From: Verrucomicrobiales bacterium
GTDB lineage: Bacteria > Verrucomicrobiota > Verrucomicrobiia > Verrucomicrobiales > DEV007
DNA length: 64,000 bases
Assembly: GCA_029213195.1 (NCBI GenBank)
Contig: JARGNI010000009.1
Span: 89,768 to 153,767, forward strand
Reading direction: 5' to 3'
The position numbers and the translations under genes were made by a program. Below, one piece after another: positions 52,301 to 59,825 of this stretch (positions are counted from its first letter, which is position 1; each line of letters begins with the position of its first letter). The notes below the pieces were generated by a model that was not told the origin of the DNA, did not search any database, and worked only from the letters and a program-made list of their open reading frames with translations.

Positions 52301-53032
52301 CAACACCTTTTCCGGAAGGGCCTCTCGATAGATGCGCACATTGTCGAGCCAGCCATTGAAGGTCTGGGAGCCTCCCTGGAGATATCCCGTCCCGATGATC
52401 AGGTCGGAGGCATCACTGACCGGAGCGCGATTCGTCTTTCCCCCCATGTCCCAGGTGCCGTCGGTGCGCTGTCCATCGATGTAAGCGCGAAGACTGTCGC
52501 CGTCACCGAAGGTGTAGACGATGGCAACGTGATGCCACTCTCCCCGCGGAAGGGTCATCGAACTCCACCAGCGGTGCCATTCGTTTCCGCCCTTGCTTGC
52601 AGAGTCATTCTCCGGTGCGGTGCTGGCAAAAAGAAAACCGAGACGCACGCCGTATTCGTCCGCCTTGAGACGCATCGCGTAGTTCTGATCGATCCCGCTG
52701 CCATGACGACCTTTACCGATCAGGTAGGGCATCGATCCCGAACCGAGCGAGCCGACCTTGACCCAGGCTTCCATGGTGATGGAATCTCCCTTCGTGAACT
52801 CCACCGCTTTGGAACTCTCGACGATGATCGCGTCGTTCTTGTTCTGGAAGCGCTTCGCGACATTGTCACCCGTCTGCTCGGGATACTGAGGGGATCGCGG
52901 ACCGACTTCCTTGGAATCGTCGAACAAGTATTCGAGCACTGGCTGCGCCTTATCATCCTGGGCGGAGGCTGGGACAAAGGGGAAAACGAGCGAAACCAAC
53001 GCTGCTGTGAAAACAAAGGATCGGGGGATCAT
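49388..53032 (-). CDS. LamG / PSCyt1 / PSCyt2 / PSD1 multi-domain cytochrome
   Basis: The ATG at 53032 gives a signal peptide (SFVFTAALVSLVFPFVPASA) and 1214 residues. A LamG/concanavalin-like domain lies near residues 45-250 (TMEAWVKVGSL, GEWHHVAIVYTFGDGD, GWLDNVRIYREAL), then a beta-rich region with RLFIDEKKVLE, a PSCyt1 heme site CYDCHQ near residue 554 with IMPPKGDPLSEEE, PSCyt2/DUF1549 with CARCHDAPGHEW near residue 790, and PSD1/DUF1553. The LamG part suggests binding to a glycan. It heads a two-gene unit with a DUF1501 gene and is divergent from the halogenase gene. Confidence 0.92.
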   Translation of the reverse strand: MIPRSFVFTAALVSLVFPFVPASAQDDKAQPVLEYLFDDSKEVGPRSPQYPEQTGDNVAKRFQNKNDAIIVESSKAVEFTKGDSITMEAWVKVGSLGSGSMPYLIGKGRHGSGIDQNYAMRLKADEYGVRLGFLFASTAPENDSASKGGNEWHRWWSSMTLPRGEWHHVAIVYTFGDGDSLRAYIDGQRTDGTWDMGGKTNRAPVSDASDLIIGTGYLQGGSQTFNGWLDNVRIYREALPEKVLLDRFTFTPPPPPITRKMLKEDEVLVQISERGVPASNTWPHYPEVTESYSAEALGFVDWPQKYISTGVRADRANPAHFRAAALVRIPAGKHRLLLRGRGMSRLFIDEKKVLEISSTRTSGGHNKLALQDKYLDLGPDFRFSPPGNNEKWVEFESEGGEHFVILESMIGGVAGSNRRRPEFGETVAAISLEGSETWQVFSPGEEKIGYNDQEWAVYEEKSRQWIEEENTRRRAEKRAEHADFWTMRRKAVQSWLASQEAVPIPELPEGMPAHNEIDHFIGSQIVKVAAESKPSAEGGIDYFEQVKPLLEAKCYDCHQGSKIKGELRLDTREAALAGGEYDGPAVTPGKVDDSSLIWRIRHDAGDDIMPPKGDPLSEEEIAMLEQWVKEGASWPQFDVDTFEPNPLTDDLTFLRRLALDTIGVPPSEAEIDQFLSDPEENRRKLAIDRYLADERWADKWMGYWQDVLAENPNIINPTLNNTGPFRWWIHESLVDNKPIDLFVTELIRMEGSERFGGPRGFGTASGNDVPMAAKGIVVSSAFLGVEMKCARCHDAPGHEWMQEDLFELAAMLGEKPVKLPMSSSVPMDKLHERARKPLIQVTLKPGTTVAPDWPFEQFVSVEDAAGLVQNPNSQRDRLAALITAPANERFAQVMANRVWQRIMGRGIIETVHDWEKGNASHPELLRWLGRKLVASDYDLKEVARVIFESHAYQRATDPTLQKTSPLYISPAPRRLQAEQIIDSLFSATGKPFNVEEVSLDLDSGRTLNQSITLGKPRRAWMLASTSNERDRPSLSLPRIQAVASIMETFGWRGARQDPISMRDTEENVLQPAILANGTMGVWLTQLSDDHGLTQLALEDQSVEELVDRLYLRLLTRKPSQSEKDKYVAFLSEGYDDRVVPPGERVVEKPGKREPERYVSWSNHLDPAANELAVIKEEEARAGDSPTNALREDWRLRMTDVIWAMLNSPEWIYTP

Positions 53033-53198
53033 AGGCAACAGTATGAGCGAAGGGGCGGAAAAATGCACGCCTTCCCCACTACCACTTTCGGGGGGGCCTC
53101 TTTGCGGTAGGCCGATCGTTCCGAAACCCCGCAATCGTCTTCATTCTCCTGTTTTTGGGATTTCCAGATCTCGTTTTCCCCCGTAAGGTCTCCGTTCC

Positions 53199-54722
53199 AT
53201 GGCATCCTCCTTGAAAAAATCGATCACCGTCGTCGGAGGCGGCAGCGCGGGATTCCTCGCCGCTATCACCCTCAAAGCCCGAATGCCCGTTCTCGACGTC
53301 ACCGTCGTGCACTCCTCCGATATTCCGATCATCGGGGTCGGTGAGGGCAGTACTCTGACCATGCCGATCTACCTCCACGGCTATCTCGGAATCGACCCCA
53401 CTCGTTTTCACAAGGAAGTGGAGCCGACCTACAAGCTCGGAATTCGCTTCCTCTGGGGTCCTCGAGAACGGTTTCACTACACTTTCTCAAGCCAGCTCGA
53501 CAAGTTCCTCCCCGGGATGCCTCGACCCAACGGGTATTTCGCCTATGAAGACTTCGACTATGCCGATGTCGCGGGAGCGCTTGCCGCCCACGACAAGGCA
53601 TTTCTCAAGCAAAAGGAGGGAGGCGGACCGGTAGTCAATACCGACGTCGCCTATCACCTCGAGAATGTTCCCTTCGTCCGATTCCTTGAGAAGTATGCTG
53701 CCGAAATCGGAATCGAGATCGTCGACGATCGTGTGGACGAAGTGGAGCAGAGCGAAGCCGGCATCAAGGCCCTGCATCTTGAATCGGGGCGGATCCAGAC
53801 CGCGGACCTGTTTGTCGACTGTTCCGGGTTTTCCTCCCTCCTTCTCGGAGAAGCCCTGGAGGAATCCCTCCAGTCCTTCGACTCCAGTCTCTTCTGCGAC
53901 CGGGCCGTCGCCGGCGGATGGGACCGCGAGGAGGAAACCCTTCTCCCCTACACCACCGCGGAGACGATGAATGCCGGGTGGGCCTGGCAGATCGAGCACG
54001 ATGACCACATCAATCGAGGCTACGTCTACAGCTCTCCCTTCATCAGTGATGACGAGGCGGAGAAAGAATTTCGCGAGAAGAACCCGAAGGTGAAGGACAC
54101 CCGCATCATCAAGTTCTCCTCGGGTGCCCGAAAGCGAACCTGGGTCAAGAATGTAGTCGCCCTCGGCAACTCGGCCGGCTTCGTGGAACCCCTCGAGGCC
54201 ACCGCTCTCGCCGTGATCTGCGATCATGCCGCCAAGCTGATCCATTGTCTCGCCGACTCCTATCTGGAAATCGATCCCACTTCGCGGAAATACTACAACG
54301 ATTACTGCTGGGACACGTGGGAGAACATTCGTCGCTTTCTCGCGATGCACTACAAGTTCAACTCTCGCCTTGATACCAAGTTCTGGGAAGCCGCACAGAA
54401 CGATACGGACATGTCGGGAGCCGAGGAGATCATGGAATACTACGAGGCATGCGGCCCCGCTACACTCTGGGCGGGGAAGGCCATGGGCCCGAACGATCCA
54501 TTTTCCTGGGAAGGATATCTCGTCATGCTGGTGGGTCAGAAAGTGCCCTTCCGTCGATCATTTCAATCCACGGAAGCAGAGAAGGCGAATTGGAAACGCT
54601 ACCACGAAGACCTCAAGAAAACCGTAAGTGATGCCCTGACGATGCGTGAAAGCCTCGACATGATCCGGTCCGACCAGTGGGGCTGGCATCCCGATTTCTA
54701 TCGGAGCGCTTCCCGTTGGTAG
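53199..54722 (+). CDS. Flavin-dependent halogenase of the tryptophan-halogenase family
   Basis: The 507-residue protein has the FAD site VVGGGSAGF, a Lys at residue 79 in EPTYKLGIRF (the position of the chloramine-forming Lys in PrnA-type enzymes) and Glu in FVEPLEATA near residue 333. Two signatures are altered: WxWxIP reads WAWQIE and FxxPxxSxG reads FxxPxxAxA. Family members use reduced FAD and oxygen to chlorinate or brominate indoles or other aromatics and need a separate flavin reductase, which I do not see nearby. No natural-product genes flank it; neighbours are PSD1, ThuA and heme-dehydrogenase genes. Halogenation activity is therefore likely by family but unproven. Confidence 0.85.
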   Translation: MASSLKKSITVVGGGSAGFLAAITLKARMPVLDVTVVHSSDIPIIGVGEGSTLTMPIYLHGYLGIDPTRFHKEVEPTYKLGIRFLWGPRERFHYTFSSQLDKFLPGMPRPNGYFAYEDFDYADVAGALAAHDKAFLKQKEGGGPVVNTDVAYHLENVPFVRFLEKYAAEIGIEIVDDRVDEVEQSEAGIKALHLESGRIQTADLFVDCSGFSSLLLGEALEESLQSFDSSLFCDRAVAGGWDREEETLLPYTTAETMNAGWAWQIEHDDHINRGYVYSSPFISDDEAEKEFREKNPKVKDTRIIKFSSGARKRTWVKNVVALGNSAGFVEPLEATALAVICDHAAKLIHCLADSYLEIDPTSRKYYNDYCWDTWENIRRFLAMHYKFNSRLDTKFWEAAQNDTDMSGAEEIMEYYEACGPATLWAGKAMGPNDPFSWEGYLVMLVGQKVPFRRSFQSTEAEKANWKRYHEDLKKTVSDALTMRESLDMIRSDQWGWHPDFYRSASRW

Positions 54723-54785
54723 CCCTGCGGACCCCACGTGAGCACCCCATTCTCTTTCCGAAACCAAGACCTCGGGACGCATCCC

Positions 54786-55544
54786 ATGAAACGCATTACC
54801 CTTCTCCTGACCGCCCTCTCGATCGCAGGTCTCCTGCCTCCCCTCGCTGCTGAACCCCATCTCGTCTTCCTGCTCGGGGAGAAGGAATACAAGACCCTCG
54901 AGACCGTCCCCGAGTTTTTCGAGTCGGAGTTGAAACCCCGGGGATACACCGCGACCTTCATCACCGCCCCTCCGGAAGAGGGAAAACGGGACGATTTCTC
55001 CGGTCTCGCCGAGGCCCTGCAGAAGGCCGATCTCTGCGTTATCAGCGTGCGCAGACGCGCCCCGGCCATCAAGGACATGCAGGCCCTGAAAAACTTCGTC
55101 GCCGAAGGTAACCCGATCGTCGCGATCCGCACCTCGAGCCACGCCTTTCATCTCCGGGGAAAGAAAGCACCCGAAGGTCGAGAACTCTGGGAAGCGTTTG
55201 ATCGAGAGATTCTCGGAGGGAACTACCACGGTCACTATGGGAATGAGTTGGTGGAAATCTCAGTAGATCCCGAAGCTAAAGAGCACCCCATCCTCAAAGG
55301 CGTTGAGAAACTTCCCCCGTCCGACAAACTCTACGAGCCTCGTCCCCTCACAAAATCCACGACTCCCCTCCTTTATGGAAACCTTCCCGGAAAGAACCCG
55401 GAGCCTGTCGCCTGGACCAACCGGGCCGGCGAGAAAAGAGCGAAAGTGTTCTACACTTCCCTCGGACAAAAATCGGACTTCGAGGACGCGGCCTTTCGCA
55501 AATTCCTGGCGAATGCGATCGAGTGGGCTCTCGACGAAACCTGA
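54786..55544 (+). CDS. Exported ThuA-domain protein
   Basis: The ATG at 54786 gives a signal peptide (RITLLLTALSIAGLLPPLAAE) and 252 residues. ThuA text is HLVFLLGEKEYKTLETVPEF, VISVRRRAPAIKDMQALKNFV, IVAIRTSSHAF and KVFYTSLGQKSDFEDAAFRKFLANAIEW. ThuA-like proteins are class-I-glutamine-amidotransferase-fold proteins linked to sugar (trehalose, glucoside) processing; no catalytic nucleophile Cys is obvious here. It stands 63 nt after the halogenase and 210 nt before a heme dehydrogenase, the same two partners that are fused in the 38735-42937 gene. Confidence 0.88.
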   Translation: MKRITLLLTALSIAGLLPPLAAEPHLVFLLGEKEYKTLETVPEFFESELKPRGYTATFITAPPEEGKRDDFSGLAEALQKADLCVISVRRRAPAIKDMQALKNFVAEGNPIVAIRTSSHAFHLRGKKAPEGRELWEAFDREILGGNYHGHYGNELVEISVDPEAKEHPILKGVEKLPPSDKLYEPRPLTKSTTPLLYGNLPGKNPEPVAWTNRAGEKRAKVFYTSLGQKSDFEDAAFRKFLANAIEWALDET

Positions 55545-55754
55545 AACCACGAGGAGACAAGCCTCGATCGAGATCAGCCTTCCATCCCCAGGGCAACCCA
55601 TTTTGCGCGCCGAAGCGGACGCATTGGCGGAAAAGCGAAAACTGGCGATTTTGCGCAGATCGTCTTTATTGCTGGTTCGCAGCCCTCCTCCCCTTTGACT
55701 CGTTCTCGAGTCTCCCTGGGCCGATCCCCAACGTAAAATCCCAAAAGTATTTTC

Positions 55755-57872
55755 ATGAAAAGCATCCTCCTGGCCATCACCCTGGGAACGTCTCTTCTTC
55801 TGCCCTCCTCTGGATGGACGCAGAGTGGTGACAAAAAGGAAAAGAACAAGGACCTCCTTGATTCCACCAACTGGAGAAAATGGGCACCGGATCCGGTTCC
55901 CTACCTCAATGCGGAGGAAACGCTCGACACATTCAAGATCGCTCCCGGCTTTCGTATCGAACTGGTAGCCGAGGCCCCTATGATCAAGGATCCGGTCTTT
56001 GCCGAGTTCGATCTCAAGGGTCGTCTCTGGGTCTGCGAATTTCAGACCTACATGAAGGACCTCGACGGTTCCGATGAAAATGTCGCCGACAGTCGCGTCA
56101 TGGTTCTCGAAGATACCAATGGAGACGGCAAGATGGACAAGTCGACCGTCTTTCTCGACGACGTGATCAACCCCCGGGGACTGACCATCGTCGAGGGCGG
56201 AGCCCTCGTAGCCACGGGAGACGGGCAACTTCTCTTCTGCGAAGACACCGATGGAGATTTGAAGGCGGACAAGAGAACGCCGGTCCTCGAATACGCGACC
56301 GCCGCCTCAGGGAACATCGAGCATGCTGAAAACGGCCTGCACTATGCCATCGACAACTGGATGTACAACTCCAAGTCGAACCGCCGCCTCCAGTGGAAGG
56401 ATGGGACCATCCTCGCCACGGATACCAAGAGTCGGGGTCAATGGGGAATGAGCACCGACGCCTATGGTCGGCTCTACTACAACACCAACAGTGCCTGGTT
56501 CTACACCGACTCCGAGATCTACGATCGGCAATACGGAGACCCCAGGGCCAAGAGCGGTCTCGTCCGAGGAATTCGGACGAATACGGCAATGAACCGGGCC
56601 TACAACCCCGGCATGATCAAGGAGGACGGTCGGATCGATCGAGTCACTTCCGTCAGTGGACTCGCCGTTCACAGTCACGGAGCCTTCGGTGAAGAGTGGG
56701 AAGGAACCATCTTCAGTTTCAGCCCAGGCACAAATACCGTCGCGGCCTTCAAACCCGACAAGCCCATGCCCGAGACCAAGGGATTCAACCAGGTGCACTA
56801 CCCCGACGAGAAGTGGTCGCAGCGTGAATTTCTCGCCAGCACGGACGAGCGTTTCCGCCCCGTCAACGGTTCCTTCGGCCCCGACGGCTGTCTCTACATC
56901 GTCGATCTCAATCGTGGTGTCATCCAACACAAGAAATTCCTCACCAGCTACCTCCGACGGCAGTCGGCGGAGCGCGAACTCGACAAGCACATCGGGAAAG
57001 GTCGCATCTGGCGGGTCGTGCCCGAGAAATTCGAGAAGGTGCCAGCGCCAACAGATCTCGTCGAGGGACTGAATCACCCCTACCTCTGGTGGCGCCTCAA
57101 CTGCCAGAAGCGCATCGTCGAGCAGCATCGCAAGGACCTGGCTACCAAGATTACGGAGGTGGCCATGAACGGAACCGACCCAGGGCAGGCCCACGCCATG
57201 TGGACCCTCGCCGGTATCGGGGCTCTCTCCAAGGAGGTCGTGAGCAAAAATCTCGAAGACGACGGATGGTTCGTCCGGATGACGGCTCTTCGGCTTGCCG
57301 GGGAATCCACTCCGCTCCCTCACATCTTTCCCGCGGACTACGTCTCCCATGCCAAGGCCATCGGTGACAGCAACACCCCGGTCCTCTCCGAGTATGCGAA
57401 CCTTCTCGCAACGAAAGGATATCCAAATCGATTTGCCTCGATCTACAAGGACAAGGAGCCGGGCTGGATCAAGAAGGACAAAGATCTGCACGATTCCTAC
57501 CAGCGCGGTCTCACTACCTACTCGCAATACTGTGCGGCCTGTCACCAGCCTCACGGAAAAGGGCTCACGAACCTCGCGCCAAGCCTCGTCAAGAGTGACT
57601 GGGTCAGCGATAACCCCCATGTCCTCATCGGAGTGGCGATGAACGGTCTCAGCGGCCCCATCTCCGTGAACGGCAAGCCAGTCACCGACGTGCCCCCCAT
57701 CATGCCACCCCACAACTTCCTGACTGATCAACAAATGGCCGACACCCTCACCTACGTTCGCAACGCGTGGGGAAACAAGTCGGACAAGATCACACCCGCC
57801 CAGATCAAGGAGTATCGGGAGGCGCACAAAGAGCGTCCTGCTCCCTGGACCGAAGCCGAGTTGCGGAAGTAA
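55755..57872 (+). CDS. PVC-type heme-binding dehydrogenase with C-terminal cytochrome c
   Basis: The 705-residue protein has a signal peptide (MKSILLAITLGTSLLLPSSGW), a membrane-bound-dehydrogenase-type propeller (KDPVFAEFDLKGRLWVCEFQ, LEDTNGDGKMDKSTVFLDDV, SFGPDGCLYIVDLNR), HEAT-like helices (AMWTLAGIGALSKEVV) and a cytochrome c with CAACHQPHGKGL near residue 592 and IMPPHNFLTDQQMADTLTYVRNAWGN. It probably oxidises a sugar in the periplasm and passes electrons through its heme. It follows a ThuA gene. The 209-nt gap upstream shows no clear regulatory signal. Confidence 0.9.
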   Translation: MKSILLAITLGTSLLLPSSGWTQSGDKKEKNKDLLDSTNWRKWAPDPVPYLNAEETLDTFKIAPGFRIELVAEAPMIKDPVFAEFDLKGRLWVCEFQTYMKDLDGSDENVADSRVMVLEDTNGDGKMDKSTVFLDDVINPRGLTIVEGGALVATGDGQLLFCEDTDGDLKADKRTPVLEYATAASGNIEHAENGLHYAIDNWMYNSKSNRRLQWKDGTILATDTKSRGQWGMSTDAYGRLYYNTNSAWFYTDSEIYDRQYGDPRAKSGLVRGIRTNTAMNRAYNPGMIKEDGRIDRVTSVSGLAVHSHGAFGEEWEGTIFSFSPGTNTVAAFKPDKPMPETKGFNQVHYPDEKWSQREFLASTDERFRPVNGSFGPDGCLYIVDLNRGVIQHKKFLTSYLRRQSAERELDKHIGKGRIWRVVPEKFEKVPAPTDLVEGLNHPYLWWRLNCQKRIVEQHRKDLATKITEVAMNGTDPGQAHAMWTLAGIGALSKEVVSKNLEDDGWFVRMTALRLAGESTPLPHIFPADYVSHAKAIGDSNTPVLSEYANLLATKGYPNRFASIYKDKEPGWIKKDKDLHDSYQRGLTTYSQYCAACHQPHGKGLTNLAPSLVKSDWVSDNPHVLIGVAMNGLSGPISVNGKPVTDVPPIMPPHNFLTDQQMADTLTYVRNAWGNKSDKITPAQIKEYREAHKERPAPWTEAELRK

Positions 57873-58189
57873 TTCCCTGGCTCGTTCTCTCGCTCGATTG
57901 GGAATACTGCAGCAATCGACTCGCAGGGGAGTTCATACGGACTCCTCGCCTGGGGCCGGGATCGCACTTGGGCCGTGAGCAACACGGCCTTCACTCCCAA
58001 GGGTTCCAAATATGCCGAGAGGGGCGACAACCCGGGAACGTTTTGAAAGCGTCTCCCCGAACGAGACGCCACCTTGGTTCGCAAGCTCTATCTCGTGAGC
58101 CCGTTTCTTCTCTTCGTCCCTCTGTCACCTCGGCAAGGGAAACGCGACCGCGCCAATTCATGGTCCCGCACGAAACTCTTTGGAGAAGA
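57873..58189. other. Hairpin-rich intergenic region between convergent genes
   Basis: No convincing gene lies in these 317 nt. Three hairpins are visible: GGAGT-tcatacgg-ACTCC at 57928-57945, extended by CAGG/CCTG; GGCCGTG-agcaa-CACGGCC at 57971-57989, which can extend with CTTGG/CCAAG; and GCGTCT-ccccgaacg-AGACGC at 58049-58069. It could be a structured RNA, a dispersed repeat copy or remains of a gene. No T-tract follows any stem. Confidence 0.35.
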
Positions 58190-59701
58190 TCAACCTTCCC
58201 TGGTCCACTCATCGAGCGGTCCGATCGGAAAGGTCTCTGAAACGGTTCGCTCGCTTCGCATCAGCTTCTCGATCTCCTTGAGAACTTCAGGATGCTCCGC
58301 CGCCACATCCTTCGACTCGGATGGATCGTTCTCGAGATCGAACAACTCAATCTTGAGTGGGTCGGGATTCTTCTTCACGAGCATGTCCGTCCGAATGCCC
58401 TTCCACCGATTTCCCAGCCAGATCGACTGCTGTCCACGATAGCCCTGGAACTCTCGATAGAGAAAAGGGCGCTCGCCCTGGTCTTCGCCAAGCAGTGTAT
58501 CGGCAATACTGATTCCATTGATCTCCCCAGGTGCTTCGGATTTCGCCCCCACCAACTCCAGCAGGGTCGGGAGCCAGTCTTCAAAACCGGTGACAAAATT
58601 CGTGACACTCCCCGCCTCCACCTTGCCGGGCCATTTCACGATTTGGGGAACACGGATTCCTCCCTCGTAGAGTTGCCCCTTCAACCCACGCAACTCCCCG
58701 ACGCTGGAGAAGAAATCGTAGTCGACCTCATCCTTGAGGTGGGTCGTTCCATTGTCCGAAGTGAAAACTACGATCGTGTTTTCGGCCAACCCCAATTCTT
58801 CGACGAGATCGAGAACCTTCCCGACATAGGTGTCGAGACGAGTGATCATGGCCGCGTAGGCCGCCCTAGGGGTGAAATGAGGAGTGTAGCCGTAGCCCCC
58901 CTCCCGGGTGAAAGGCGGATCACTCCATTTCTCGGCCAGGTAAGGATCGAGATCCTCATCCGGAACATGGAGCGCGACATGCGGAATCAGGCTGGGATAG
59001 TAGAGAAAGAAAGGACGATCCTGGTTGTCGCGAATGAACTGCAGAGCCTGATCGTTGATCCGATCCGAGGAATAGTCCTGTCCCTTGAAAACGTCGTAAC
59101 TCCGCGGATCTGATGGGTCCGCTCCTTTCGGAAGCGAAGCGTGCCCCGGGACAGGCGGATCATTCTTCAGCGGAAACTTCTCATCATTACTCCAGAGCGT
59201 CGCCGGGTAGTAGGAATGAGCATGAGCCTGGCAATTGTATCCGAAGAATCGGTCAAACCCCTGCTTCAACGGATTTCCATCCGACCAGGTATTTCCCAGG
59301 CCCCATTTGCCAAACGAACCGCAGGCATAGCCTTCCGCCGACAGCAACTCGGCGATCGTCACCTCCTCAGCCTCGATGGGAAATTGTCCCTCCGGCTTGA
59401 TCGCCTTGTTGTTTCGCACCGTAGCGAAGCCCGGATGCTTCCCCGTCATGAGAACGCATCGCGAGGGCGCACAGACAGCGTTGCCCGAATAGGCCCGCGT
59501 AAACCGCATTCCCTCGCCTGCCAACTGGTCGATCCGAGGCGTCTTGATCTTTTCCTGCCCATAACAACCCAACTCTCGGAATCCGAGGTCGTCGGCGAGG
59601 ATGAAGATGACGTTGGGCTTCCGATCCAGCGCGAACGCGGACGCAACCAGAGAGAAACTTAGAACGGCGAAAAAAAGAAGGACAGGAATACGACTTGTCA
59701 T
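58190..59701 (-). CDS. Exported arylsulfatase with CAPSR motif
   Basis: The 503-residue protein has a signal peptide (RIPVLLFFAVLSFSLVASAFA) and the S1 sulfatase order: VIFILADDLGFRELGCYGQ, the formylglycine site AVCAPSRCVLMTG near residue 78, KWGLGN, YYPSLIPHVALH, VVFTSDNGTTHL, YEGGIRVPQIVKWPG and a C-terminal KIELFDLENDPSESKDVA. It is most similar in layout to the arylsulfatase A-like group. It probably acts in the periplasm on sulfated polysaccharide. It stands alone on the minus strand, convergent with the heme dehydrogenase gene. Confidence 0.93.
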   Translation of the reverse strand: MTSRIPVLLFFAVLSFSLVASAFALDRKPNVIFILADDLGFRELGCYGQEKIKTPRIDQLAGEGMRFTRAYSGNAVCAPSRCVLMTGKHPGFATVRNNKAIKPEGQFPIEAEEVTIAELLSAEGYACGSFGKWGLGNTWSDGNPLKQGFDRFFGYNCQAHAHSYYPATLWSNDEKFPLKNDPPVPGHASLPKGADPSDPRSYDVFKGQDYSSDRINDQALQFIRDNQDRPFFLYYPSLIPHVALHVPDEDLDPYLAEKWSDPPFTREGGYGYTPHFTPRAAYAAMITRLDTYVGKVLDLVEELGLAENTIVVFTSDNGTTHLKDEVDYDFFSSVGELRGLKGQLYEGGIRVPQIVKWPGKVEAGSVTNFVTGFEDWLPTLLELVGAKSEAPGEINGISIADTLLGEDQGERPFLYREFQGYRGQQSIWLGNRWKGIRTDMLVKKNPDPLKIELFDLENDPSESKDVAAEHPEVLKEIEKLMRSERTVSETFPIGPLDEWTREG

Positions 59702-59825
59702 AGAGCACTATGCAACCCTTTTGCCGTCCCTGCGTAAAGACTTGATGCCCCGGGAAAACGCCACCGGCCCCTCGCAGAAATGCTTCACACCGATCCCTAT
59801 CAAAAGCACAACAAAGAAACTCGAA

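Noticed and set aside
57767-58240. 157-aa ORF across the end of the heme dehydrogenase gene
   Set aside because: Starts inside another gene in a different frame, has no motif and overlaps a sulfatase end.
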